Source: Ricinus communis (lineage: Eukaryota > Streptophyta > Magnoliopsida > Malpighiales > Euphorbiaceae). Taken from it: a stretch of DNA of 64,000 nucleotides. The stretch is taken from positions 23,846,005 through 23,910,004 of the forward strand of contig NC_063256.1 of NCBI RefSeq assembly GCF_019578655.1, written 5' to 3'. The notes beneath the pieces are model-generated. The model searched no databases and was not told where the DNA came from. It was given only the letters and a program-made list of their open reading frames with translations. Shown here one piece after another: positions 24,201 to 34,199 of the stretch (positions are counted from its first letter, which is position 1; each line of letters opens with the position of its first letter). Both the position numbers and the translations under genes were made by a program.

Positions 24201-24699
24201 TTTTGTGAGGAGTTTGCATGATAAGGTGCATGCAAATATAGAAAAAAAGAATAAAGTTTACGCTTAACAAACCAACAAAGCGGGTGTGAAGGTTGTTTTT
24301 GAGCCCAATGATTGAGTTTGGGTGCACATGCGTAAGGACATGTTTCCTTCACAAAGTGGTTCCATGTTACTTCCATGAGGAGATGGTCCTTTTCAAGTTC
24401 TTAAAAGGATTAATGATAATGCATATAAATTAGAATTGCCCAATGAGTATGGAATTAGTGCTACTTCTAATGTTGCTGATCTTTCTCTTCTTGATTTTGA
24501 CATAGGTGATGATTCGAGGATGAATTATGCTAAAGGAGGTAATGATGCAAATCCTATTGGCACTAGGAGTCCTACTCCAATAAGGAATCCTAGTTCAACT
24601 AGGATTCAAGATCCACTTCACATCCATGGAGGCCTAATTACAAGGTCCAAGGCTAAGAAGATAAAAGAAGCTCTCAATGGGCTTATTCAAGAAGTTTAG
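21230..24699 (+). pseudogene. pol: pol of the Ty3/gypsy element (PR-RT-RH-IN), reading into the 3' LTR
   Basis: Protease begins near 21,275 with SLIIDGG (DGG in place of DSG), then a frameshift. The linker ends in YPEEMPKGLPLIRGIEHQID near 22,000. RT spans about 22,150-22,760 ([32 protein letters not shown]); its active site at 22,505-22,516 is YFDN instead of YxDD. RNase H spans about 22,900-23,170 ([17 protein letters not shown]). Integrase runs from about 23,450; the last Cys of its HHCC finger is a TGA stop near 23,590, and the DDE core begins with [14 protein letters not shown]. The C-terminal frame 24,436-24,699 ([12 protein letters not shown]) passes without a stop through the polypurine tract into the LTR, ending with [17 protein letters not shown]. 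Confidence 0.9.
24531..24542 (+). promoter_or_regulatory. Polypurine tract
   Basis: TAAAGGAGGTAA immediately before the LTR start TGATGCAAATCC. It would prime plus-strand DNA synthesis. It is also translated (AKGG) in the open pol frame. Confidence 0.75.
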
Positions 24700-25366
24700 G
24701 CTAAGGACACATCAAGGATTGAAGAGTTGGATTTAAGTTCAAGGCTCATGTTTTGGGCTTGAATAAATCTAATTGGGCTTAAAATGACCAAAGAAGCCGA
24801 ATTGGAGCATATGAAGACTTTAGGCCTAACTTGGCTTATGTTTTGAGGCCCATCTATATGACTTATGTAAATTAAAATTTTATGGCTTATTTTAGGCGGC
24901 CACACATGTATTTATCTTAGTTAGGACTTTGTTTAAGTTAATTTTTTTAGTTAGGAAGGTTATCTTTATCCTAAATCAGATGTAAACCCTTATTAGTTAA
25001 GATTTAGGGTTCTCTATGGTTTACATAAGGCTACTCTGAATTTTGATGTAATTAATTAAGTTGAATTTAAGTAATAATTGGTTATTAAACTTAAAAGCTA
25101 TTTTGCTTTTATCTTTGTGTTCTTATGTAGAATGCATGGTTAAGAAAAATTCAAGTAGATTGATCATTTTCTTATAGAGTGTTTCAAAATTAGGATTTAC
25201 GAGCAAGTTTTCTAAATTCTTATTCTTGATCATCTTTCTAAGAAATCTATTTTCTATCCTTTCTTAGGGGTTGAACCAAATTGGTTCTTAGGGTTTTCAT
25301 GTTAATGTGTTGGGAGTCCACAAATCAAAAGGGATTCTCAAGCTTATTCATGGAGGTTCCATATCA
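24543..25366 (+). repeat. 3' LTR, chimeric (subtype I start, subtype II remainder)
   Basis: The first ~190 bp (minisatellite, 'cacttcacatccatggagg', the [15 protein letters not shown] part) match the 5' LTR. From about 24,730 on it matches the subtype II LTRs at 2,302-3,241 and 10,838-11,725 ('cctaacttggcttatg', 'gaggttccatatca'). The LTRs of one element should be identical at insertion, so recombination with another element is indicated. Confidence 0.75.
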
Positions 25367-25368
25367 TT

Positions 25369-25380
25369 TGGTATTAGAGC
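25369..25380 (+). promoter_or_regulatory. Second primer-binding site behind the 3' LTR
   Basis: TGGTATTAGAGC, 11 of 12 matches to the tRNA-iMet complement, two bases after the LTR. A 3' LTR should be followed by host DNA, so this LTR is also the 5' LTR of a following element. Confidence 0.8.
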
Positions 25381-25866
25381 TTTGGCTCTAGATCAAGTTT
25401 TATCCTTTCATATTTTCATTAGTCAATTATGATTTCTTGTGTTTCTTTATTCTTTCTTTTAATTCAGTTCTTGTTATTAGTTCTTTGTTTAAGTCAATTG
25501 TTAGAGTTCTAAAATTAAAAAAATATTTTGGTATTTTAATTTTGTCCTTTTTGTTGTTCATTCATTAAGATTAGTTATTCTCCATTACATTTTGTTCTTA
25601 CATTTTTTTATTGTGTTTTGGCATAATCTTGTTCATTAATCTAGTTTTGTCTTCTTCTTTTCGTGTTATTTTAATTCTAATTTATTTTGAGTGTTAAATA
25701 TGCGAGTTATAATTGAGAGATGTTTCATCAAGAGAATTATGCAAGACAACATCAAGATCTTCGTTATCAATCTTATAACACATGGTGGGGACAAAGGAGT
25801 GATGATTATCATCAAGAGTTTCCATGGAATTTTTGGATTAGCGCAAGGAGTGTAAGAAAATTATGA
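25381..25866 (+). mobile_element. Start of a second internal region, truncated by viral insertion
   Basis: Leader followed by ATG 25,720, opening a 48-codon frame (MFHQENYARQHQDLRYQSYN, then WWGQRSDDY). This is homologous to the first ORF of the RT-less element at about 29,917-30,170 (FARGHRDLLYQSYDRLWGQ). The similarity fades near 25,840 and pararetrovirus sequence on the other strand starts by 25,861. The TGA at 25,864 probably lies in viral sequence. Confidence 0.65.
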
Positions 25867-26091
25867 AGTCTCAAGAATTATTCTTTCTAAAGCAGCTATT
25901 AAACTGTTTAGAATAAAAAATTGATTTTCTATTTCTTTAAGATTCAAATAATCTTCTAGATTATTATAATAATTGTTATATAAAAATCTTCCTTGTTGAA
26001 CTAATTCTCCTCTTAATTGAATTAAGCTTTCTTTATCTTCCCACTCTATTAATCCAAACTTTTCAACAAATTTCTCTAGGACTGTAACCAT
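25861..26091 (-). pseudogene. Small pararetroviral ORF, unknown
   Basis: Open frame of 76 codons downstream of the putative promoter: VLEKFVEKFGLIEWEDKES followed by a Leu/Glu-rich, coiled-coil-like tail (NSLIAALERIIL). It ends at the virus/retrotransposon border, so it may be truncated. I do not recognise a family; the position suggests the first reading frame or leader of the circular genome. Confidence 0.4.
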
Positions 26092-26388
26092 GAAGAATGC
26101 ATAAGAGATGAGATAGAAAACTTACTATGTTATTATTTAGCATAACCACTGGTCTGAACAGGAAAATACACAGCTACTTACAAGCTTGCACAAACAAAGC
26201 ACACTCACTTATCACTACTTAAGAACTCTCACACTTACTATGCACTCTTTTACAAGCCTAATTTAGAAACTAACAAACACTCAGATTTTAAATACACTAA
26301 CTACTTAAGAACACTCAAATTTTAGAGAGAACGTAGAAATTGTTTTTGAATCTTTTTCTTTACTTGTTCTCCCACTTCCTTCTCCTTT

Positions 26389-26404
26389 GGTTTTTATAGA
26401 GCCT
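26389..26404 (-). promoter_or_regulatory. Putative pararetroviral TATA box
   Basis: Minus-strand CTCTATAAAAACC, followed in the direction of transcription by a purine-rich leader-like stretch (about 26,380-26,330). It lies between the last ORF and the small first ORF, where the pregenomic RNA promoter is expected in Caulimoviridae. Confidence 0.4.
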
Positions 26405-26799
26405 TTGGTGAATCTTTTCACATCATAACTGTCATTATTTCCTGATAGAATATTTTAGATATCATAATCGTAAGGGTCTTGGGATCTATTATTGGTAGTG
26501 CATCCATTGACATATTATCTTCATTATCATATTCCTTTAAGTTGTCCTTATCTTTTAGGGTGTCATGTCTCCCGTGTGATCTTATTTTTTGAAGAAATGG
26601 ATTACTCCTTATCTAACATAGCTGCCATGAATTGTTGCTTTATTTCATCTTCTGGAATATTATCAAAAATATATCTAAACGTATTTTTTAAATCTACGGT
26701 GTTTAGTTGTCTAGGGATAGGCTGGGATGATGAGAAGGCCTATGCTAAGTTCTTCTTTTCAAAGGTAATTATTCCTTTTGCAGAATAAATAGAAGATGG

Positions 26800-27604
26800 T
26801 GCAAAAAATTCAAATTCATCTCACCATTTAATTAATACCCTTCTAGTTAACCAAGGAACCTTTTCTATAGTTTCTTCAAATTTAGGTGTTTTCTTTTCAA
26901 ATATCTGCCACTCCCACTCCCACTTTATAATCCAAGATGATGATTTCTATGGTTGTTCTCAGAAACAAACTGTTCATAAACAGTTCTAACTTTATTTGGG
27001 GATATAATAGGAAAAAATCCCCAATTAAAAAACCATTCAGTAAATTTAATGGGTAAGGCGTTATGTCCTTCTAATTGAAATTGGGCCCACCAATTAAATT
27101 TATGTTTCCTATTATCATATAATAAGGCTCCTAACCAAGATTCATATAATTAAAATAATTGAAATTCCTAATATGAGAGGAATATTTCAATTCTTTAGTT
27201 ATGAAAGGGCTTTTTCTCCATTCGTCCAAGGTAATAACCTTTTTGATTATAAACTTACTATAAGCAAGATCTCCTCCATATTGTTTTGTAGCAAAAAATA
27301 CAACAAAACTGGTTTCTCCTAAAATTTGCTGATAATAATCATAAGCTCTATGAGTTACAGAGAAATGCTTAGTATATATTTTTGTTGCTTCATAAGGTAT
27401 CAAACCTGCATGTTTGGCATCAATTACCAATAAAAGTTCATTAGTAATAGGGATATATGGATATAAATTTTCCATTTTTATCACTGTTTTAAAGCTAATT
27501 TTGTACGCATACTCTCGAAGATGATCGGTTGGTAGGAAATCATTAATAGTAGTCTCATAAGACCTTTTAGACGGAGTTACTGGAGCTTTATCCTTTAAAC
27601 TCAT
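26800..27604 (-). pseudogene. Pararetrovirus-associated ORF of unknown function
   Basis: Minus-strand frame open from 27,604 to 27,131 (157 codons). It contains SYETTINDFLPTDHLREYAY, KHAGLIPYEATKIYTKHFSV and FVVFFATKQYGGDLAYSKF, and continues with interruptions to about 26,800 (FNWWAQFQLEGHNALPIKF, EWFFNWGFFP, NHRNHH). It shows no RNase H or integrase signature and follows the RT directly. Florendoviruses are known to have a second ORF of unknown function behind the polyprotein; this could be its equivalent, but I cannot confirm that by alignment. Confidence 0.5.
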
Positions 27605-27633
27605 TTCCTGTAAGAAATTCTCTTTTTATGAAA

Positions 27634-28410
27634 TCAAGTAGAGTTAGCACTTCCATTAATAGATTCTGTCTCAAAATTAAGTATTGCCCTTTCTGTAGAG
27701 ATAATAGTGCCATTTTGTATATAATGTCCTAGAAATCTAATCTTTGTTTGGCACAACTTTATCTTTTTTGCTGATATTGCTAAACCAGCTCTATTAATAA
27801 TCTTTATAAAGATTTTAAGATGTTTAAAATGCTGGTCTAGATTATTAGAAAAGACCAAAATATTATCAATGTATACAATAGTAAATGCTGAATAAGCATT
27901 AAATATATCATTCATTATCCTCTGAAATTCTGATGGGGCATTTTTAAGTCTGGATGGCATTACATCGCACTCGTAATGCCCAAAAGGGATTGTAAATGTC
28001 GTTTTATATCGATCCTTTTCATCAATTTGGATATGCCAGTATCTTGATTTTATATCAAATTTTGAGAAAATAACGGCTTCATAAAGCCTTCCTAACAAAT
28101 CCTTTTTATTAGGTAAAGGACATCTTATCCATCTTAATGCTTTCTTTAATGGCTTATAATTGAAAACTAATATAGGAAACTCTCTTTCAAATTCAATAGT
28201 ATTTTCTACATAAAATGTTGGGCAACTCCATGGGCTATGGCTCTTCCTAATAACCCTTTAGTTTCTAACTCAGCAATCTCCTTTTTACCAATTTAGAGAT
28301 TCCTAGGTCCCACAGCGATAGACCTCACTTTAGTAGGAATTTCCATTTCATGGAAATTAGGTTCATATGGTAACATAACCACATGTTTTTATCTTTCCCA
28401 AAAGGCTTTA
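27634..28410 (-). pseudogene. Pararetroviral reverse transcriptase fragment
   Basis: RT copies pregenomic RNA to DNA in the cytoplasm. The open part (28,098-27,634) shows FSKFDIKSRYWHIQIDEKDR, a VMP..LKNAPSEFQ block and TKIRFLGHYIQNGTI, typical of caulimovirid RT. The active-site box at about 27,862-27,873 reads YIDN, so the second catalytic Asp is Asn. The segment 28,410-28,100 holds the N-terminal RT part with stops. The connection and RNase H domains are not visible: the frame ends soon after the RT palm and the unknown ORF follows. Confidence 0.85.
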
Positions 28411-29352
28411 TGATGAGAACCCATGTAGCACAATGAATCCTACTCTAACAAGGAATCCTAGTCCAACAAGAAGTTATAATGATATTAGGAGTTCAAGTGA
28501 AAATGTGAATCCTGATTCAGCTAGGAGGCCTACTCCGACTAGGAATCCTACACAAGCTAGGAGTCCTACTCCAACTACGATTGTACACGAGCCATTCAAA
28601 TATGATGGACCGATGACTAGAGCTCGCATGAAGAAGATTAAGGATGCTTTAGTAGTGTTCGTGAAGCAAGAGCTGAAGCTTAGGTTGGAGATCCAAAGTC
28701 CAAGTGAGATTTGGTTTAATCAAGACAATAGGCCTCAAGATACTCTTATCAACTCAATTCAATATCTGGAGACATGAACAAGTCAATATAGGCCTAAAAT
28801 AAATAAGTCAAGCTAATTAGAGTCTAATACTCAAGAATGGGCCGCTTATTACATGTTACTTAAGCCCAAATGTCATGTTTGTTATATGGGCTAGGGTTAG
28901 ACGAATTTTAGGAGTATTTGCTCATTTAAAGAAGTCTTTTAATAGTTAGGAGTCTTGCTTTAGTTTAGGAGTTCTATTCCTACTATTATTGTTATTTGTT
29001 TCCTTATCATTATAGAATTAGGTTTTTTTTAAGGCCTATATAAGCTAGTATGAATCTCTATGTAAAGGAAGGTATTGAATATTGATTATTTTTGGAGTTA
29101 ATTCTCTTCTTTTGTTCTTTATGAACTTGGTGAATTTATCAAGTGAAAGCTTAGTATTTTACAAACTTATTTTAATCTAAATTTATGTTTATATTAAACA
29201 ACCTTTAATTCTTTATAATTAAGGTCCTTAAGTACAAGTTATTTAAGGACTTGTTGGGAGTTAGAGTTTCTTTACTTGATTAGGTAAATGATCCTTGGTG
29301 AAGACATCAACATTGAATACGGCTTTGGCACAAGTTAGCCATGTTCATACCA
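28411..29352 (+). repeat. 5' LTR (subtype III)
   Basis: TGATGAGAACCCATG..GTTCATACCA. The 18-bp minisatellite (28,434-28,580) continues in frame into GPMTRARMKKIKDALVVF, so 114 codons from ATG 28,433 are open inside the LTR. Confidence 0.85.
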
Positions 29353-29354
29353 TT

Positions 29355-29366
29355 TGGTATCAAAGC
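29355..29366 (+). promoter_or_regulatory. Primer-binding site
   Basis: TGGTATCAAAGC, 11 of 12 matches to the tRNA-iMet complement, two bases after the LTR. Confidence 0.8.
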
Positions 29367-29916
29367 TTTGGCTCATCAATCAAGTGCGTATTCTTTAATT
29401 TTTAGTCGATTCATTTTCTTTAGTGTAAAAATACCCATCAATCCGTTATTTTCTTCTTCTTTATGATTCATTTTCTTGTCTAGAGTAATTCTTTTATTCA
29501 ATTTGTATTCTTTGCTATTATTTAGAGTCCAATTCATTTTTTGCCTTTGTTTGTTAAGTATTAAATACGTTCTTTATTCTACATAAATTAAATTTTTCCT
29601 TTTCCTTTAATTCGTTCATCAAACTTAGTTCTTCTTTAATTCATCCTATTCTTGTGTGTTTTATTGTGTTTAGACTTAATCTTGGTCATTAAGTCTAGTT
29701 TCATTTTCTTAGTTTGTGTTCTTGTGTGTTCTAAATCTGACTCGTTGGTTATTGAGTTATTACAACTTTGGGTGTTTGGAATTTGATTATTTTAGCCTTT
29801 ATAAGTGCCAAAGAGTAAAGACTGGTGATTTCATTAGAGGGTAAAAGACTAATTGAGTGAAACACGAGTGTAAATGTCTTTACTTTGAGTGTTAAACACG
29901 TGAGATTGTGTGTGAG

Positions 29917-30582
29917 ATTTTTTTTTATCAAGAGGAGTTTGCTAGAGGACATCGAGATCTTCTTTATCAATCTTATGATAGATTATGGGGACAAAAAAAT
30001 GATGATTATTATGAAAAGTATCGGCAAAATTATTATAGTCCTAAACCTAAGCCAAAGAAGATAAAAAGACAACCACGTCAAGATTTCATTGATGAACTTT
30101 CAAAGGGTATAAAATCTTTATGGAGCAACCTTGATTCACTTAAAAATAGTTTTGAAGATTTAAAGGGATAGGTTCTTCATTATGCTAAGCATCTTGAAGA
30201 TAAAGTCGAGTCTAAGCCATCTTTAGAAACTAATATTAATGATGTAGAGAAAGTAAATTGCTCTATTAATGTCAATGAAGAATTTGAAGATGTGATTATT
30301 AAAGATGGTGAGGAAGACAATGATTTGCTAACTTTAAGTGAGTCCAAAATTCAAGAGATCATTGTCGAAGATAAGGCAAAAGTTGAGTTAGTGAAGAGTA
30401 AGATTGTGTTGCTTGATACAATGGAGTCTTTTGATCATGTCAATATTGTTGGCATTGAAAATATTATTTGTTCTAAATTTCCTCTAATCGCACTTGTGAA
30501 ATATTTGAAGGTTGACAATGAGCTTGTATTGATCTTTGAGATTATTTGTTTATTTCTTTCACAATATTTAGGCAAGATATGA
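29917..30582 (+). pseudogene. ORF of the RT-less element (gag-like start, acidic C-terminus)
   Basis: The reading starts where the homologous frame at 25,720 has ATG but here shows ATT and extra T residues, so the start is lost. It continues FARGHRDLLYQSYDRLWGQ, then a basic block KPKPKKIKRQPRQDF, a helical stretch (DELSKGIKSLWSNLDSLKNS), a stop at about 30,169-30,171, and then an acidic part (NEEFEDVIIKDGEEDND) ending in a hydrophobic block EIICLFLSQYLGKI at 30,582. No zinc knuckle, protease or RT. The C-terminal ~95 residues are conserved with 9,583-9,951. It could be a minimal nucleic-acid-binding protein serving a non-autonomous element; the function is unknown. Confidence 0.55.
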
Positions 30583-30598
30583 AGATGAATCTTTTGAA

Positions 30599-30610
30599 AG
30601 AAAGGGGGAA
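30599..30610 (+). promoter_or_regulatory. Polypurine tract
   Basis: AGAAAGGGGGAA directly before the 3' LTR start TAATGAGAACC. Confidence 0.8.
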
Positions 30611-31596
30611 TAATGAGAACCGTGTAGCATAAGGAATCCAACTCGAATAAGAAATCCTAATTTAACTAGGAATCCTAGTCCAACAAGGAGTCCTAATAAT
30701 ATTAGGAGTTCAAGTGAAGATGGGAATCCTAAATCAGCTAGGAGTCCTACTCCGACTAGGAATCCTACTCAAGCTAAAAGTCCTACTCCAACTAGAAATC
30801 CTAATCCAATTAGAATTGAACATGAGCCACTCAAATATGATGGACCAATGACTAGAGCTCGCATAAAGAAGTTCAAGGATGCTTTAGTAGTGTTCATGAA
30901 GCAAGAGTTGAAGCTTGGGTTGGAGATCCAAAGTCCAAGTGAGATTTAGTTTAATCAAGAAAATGGGCCTGAAGGTACTCTTATCAACTTAATTCAATAT
31001 ATGGAGACATTAACAAGTCAAAATAGGCCCAAGATAAACAAGTCAAGCTAATTGGAGTCCAATACACAAGAATGGGCCACTTATTACATGTTACTTAAGC
31101 CCAAATGTCATATTTATTATATGGTCTAGGGTTGGATGAATTTTAAGAGTATTTGCTTATTTAAAGAAGTCTTTTAATAGTTAGGAGTCTTGTTTTAAGT
31201 TATCTCTTTAGTTTACGAGTTCTATTCCTAGTCTTATTGTTTGTTTCCTTATCATTATAGAATAAGGTTTTTTTAAGACCTATATAAGCTAGTACGAATT
31301 TCTATATAGATGGAGTTATTGAATATTGATTATTCTGGAGTTAATTCTCTTTTTTTCTTCTTTATGAACTTCATGAATTTATCAAGTGAAGGCTTAGTAT
31401 TTTACAAACTTAGTGTAATCTAAACTTATGTTTATGTTAAACAACCTTTAATTTGTTATAATTAAGGTTCTTAAGTATAAGTTATTTAAGGGTCTTGTTG
31501 GGAGTTAGAATTTTTTTGCTTGATTAGGTGAACGATCCTTGGTTAAGTCATCAACATTGAATACGGGTTTGGCACAAGTTAGCTATGTTCTTATCA
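30611..31596 (+). repeat. 3' LTR (subtype III)
   Basis: TAATGAGAACC..GTTCTTATCA. Minisatellite at 30,637-30,810, with more units than the 5' LTR, which accounts for much of the 44-bp length difference. Confidence 0.85.
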
Positions 31597-31646
31597 CATT
31601 AGGCATCACAAAACATCTTTCACCCATCATTTCTTACTAAATAATT

Positions 31647-32150
31647 TCAATTCTTTCTTTTACCACTAGTAGTAATGATTGTTCTTCTATTTTTTTTCTG
31701 ATTAACTTCCTTAGATAAGGAAGCTAAGAATGGTTCTTTCACCTTGATTTTATTTTGAATAGCTTTAATCTTTTCTATTCTTGGACTAGAAATAAAAGAG
31801 AAATGAATTATTCTTTCTTCCTTTTCTGATGTTATTCCCTTCTCATATACCTCTTTTATTGGATATAACATGTGCAGAAAAGGATTTTCTAAAATTACTA
31901 GGTGAGATAATCCTTTCACCATTATAAATGGTACCTAGAAGCAAACCCATTTATTACATACGGCAGTATCTAATAGTTTATACTTAATCCTTAGTTTTGA
32001 CCTGTCCGCCATATTTAATTCTTCTATTGTTTTAAAGAAATATTTGGATGGAACTATCCCCTTATTAATGGAATTCAAGTCAGCTCCTGAATCTAATAAA
32101 GCAATAGTATCTTCTCTTCTAGACTCTTTCCATGATATCCTTAGGATCAT
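31647..32150 (-). pseudogene. Pararetroviral aspartic protease and PR-RT linker
   Basis: The minus-strand frame 32,150-31,935 contains IALLDSGADLNSINKG, the retropepsin active site (DSGA), and KYKLLDTAVCNKWVC. A second frame (31,922-31,647) continues with FIMVKGLSHLVIL-like sequence and a Lys-rich linker. The two are separated by a frameshift near 31,930. Protease would mature the viral polyprotein. The next domain, RT, lies beyond the nested retrotransposon. Confidence 0.75.
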
Positions 32151-32559
32151 AAGGCTTATCTATCTTACTAGATATCTTCTTTTCTATAGGATTTGAAGAA
32201 GTAGATCCATCTTATCCAATTGTACGTAGATTTAGATATTTTTCTATCTGTTTTTTTCTTCTCCTCCTTATCTTGGAGTCGGTCTATAATATCTAGGATC
32301 ATGTCGTCTTCTTTCGATAGGGTACGTAACCCATTCATTTAACATAGTGCTTTATAATAATTACAATTTCTCTCGCAGTCCTTGGATGGCGAGGAAGTAG
32401 ATGATGAGTCAGAAATGGATTCAGAAGTATTGTTGACAACATTTATTTCATAATCTTCCTTCTCCGAATTTGTTTCAGTAATGAATGGATTGATCAAAGA
32501 TCTCTTAAGTCTTTCTTCTATAGAAACGCAAGCTTTGTGAGGCTATATTCTTTTTTTGT

Positions 32560-33905
32560 CTCTTCTTCTTTTTAGAAGAAGTTTGTGCAGCTTTATGAGG
32601 CTGCTTACCCTCATATTTTTTATAAGGTCTTCTTTTTCTCAGATAACAATAATTATCTTTTGCCCGCGTCTTCTTCTTATTAGAAAATAAAGGCTGGTAT
32701 CCTATCTGCTCACAGAAGTCTCATAACAATGTTTTTTCTAATAGCCTTGTCCTTCTTTAGTTGATTATGAATCTTCATCTTGTTGCATAACGAGATTTCC
32801 TCAACTACAAATTTTGACGCCAAATCTCCATATATATACATATTATATAGGATTACTCCATCCTGTTTATTTTTAATCCTCGTCCTAACCCTTTCTGCAA
32901 ATAAGGGCGGTAATCCTAACAGGAACTTTTCTTCCCAAAAATCATTATAATTGTCTTCTCTAGTGTAAACCGTAAAGAAGAACACGTCTTTATACCATTT
33001 AAAATGAGATAAATCGGGACACCTTAAATTCATAAGCTATTCATGCAATTTATCTAAATAAGCAGTAGTGGATCCTATGAAGTGAATTCCTATAGTATAT
33101 AATAAGGTATTAACTGCATCGGAATGGCTCTTTGTTGCATAACTACTTGTCCTCCAGTGTTTTGAAGAGTAGTCATTTCAGTTTTAAATGCCCCAAGAAT
33201 CTACATCTTTGCTTTTTGCGATAAATAAAAATCCCACCAGCTTTTAAGCTGGCCTATAAATCCTACGCTGATAGCTTTAGCTACCATGTCATCAGAATTC
33301 CCTCGCACTCTTGAAGGGTTTGCATACATGGTCATGTAATGCAAAACGTTCTTAATTTGATATTCAGATAGTCCATCTATATTCCATTCAACTATAGACA
33401 TATCATCATATGGGATAAAACTAAAGGAATTATCTTCATATTGAAGATCAATAGGGGATGGCCTTAGATAATAAGCCTTTGTTGGAATACTAGCATTTAT
33501 CTTAGGATAGGTAATTTTATTAATCTGGTTTGTGTCTTCAGAAAACATACTTTCGAGATTATTAATAAATCTTTCTTCCTTTTCAGACTCTTCTAATTCG
33601 GATCCTTCCGATTCCCATCCCTCTAATTCAATACTTTCTATCAGAATCTCGACAGAAGGTGGCTTAGAATAAAATACCTTGAAGTCGAATTTTCTTGATG
33701 GTTGTCCTAAAAGATTTTTGCATTTGTTTAAAGGAGCAATACTCTTACCATGATAATTTATTCCTAGTGATGAGAGTCTCTTTATTAACTCTTCGACCAT
33801 TTCAATTTTATCATCTCTTGCTAGTTTTAGATCTAGCTTAGACGTATCCATTAGTTGAAATAAGATCTTCTTCTCATACGAAGTAGAAGACGATTCGTGA
33901 TTCAT
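32560..33905 (-). pseudogene. Pararetroviral coat-protein-like region
   Basis: The minus-strand frame 33,905-33,201 (234 codons) begins MNHESSSTSYEKK and includes an acidic block (EGWESEGSELEESEKEE) and GQLKSWWDFYLS. After a broken stretch it resumes at 33,033-32,710 with FWEEKFLLGLPPLFAERVRT, the capsid-core signature of caulimovirids and related gag proteins. A Lys/Arg-rich segment at 32,700-32,560 lies where the CCHC zinc knuckle should be, but no intact CX2CX4HX4C is seen. Confidence 0.7.
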
Positions 33906-34199
33906 AATATAATTAGTTGCTGGCTTTAAGCCGGCTACTTTGGATTCTATTTTAGAAAAATTATGTACTGATAAGTTAGAAAATTTATTTTACTATACTA
34001 TTCTATATTTCCTCCTTATTTATAAGGAGAGCATATGACTTCCTTTTGATTTTCTATTTTATTGGAGAGATCTGTTGGAGGGGGATGGACACTTTTAATA
34101 AGTTTTCCTTTTGTTGTAAAATAATTTTGATAAAACAGTTTCTAAGGTATTAAGAATTTGTTTATTCGAGAAGTTTGAAAAAGATTTTTCTAACAGCTT

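Larger units (their letters stand above)
19030..25366 (+). mobile_element. Ty3/gypsy LTR retrotransposon, near full length, decayed
   Basis: Order on the plus strand: 5' LTR, exact tRNA-iMet PBS, leader, gag, protease, RT, RNase H, integrase, polypurine tract, 3' LTR. The domain order RT-RH-IN defines Ty3/gypsy. Many stops and frameshifts and a lost catalytic Asp show it cannot move by itself. The 3' LTR is directly followed by another PBS and the beginning of a second internal region, so two elements share this LTR. Confidence 0.9.
28411..31596 (+). mobile_element. RT-less LTR retrotransposon nested in the pararetrovirus
   Basis: Complete short element: 5' LTR 942 bp, PBS, about 1.26 kb internal region, polypurine tract, 3' LTR 986 bp. 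Flanks are CTTTA (28,406-28,410) and CATTA (31,597-31,601), 4 of 5 identical, consistent with an eroded 5-bp target duplication. The virus reads protease on one side and RT on the other, so the element entered an already integrated viral copy. The internal region has no PR, RT or IN. It resembles the minus-strand element at 9.25-11.7 kb and the fragment at 35.4-35.8 kb. Confidence 0.85.
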
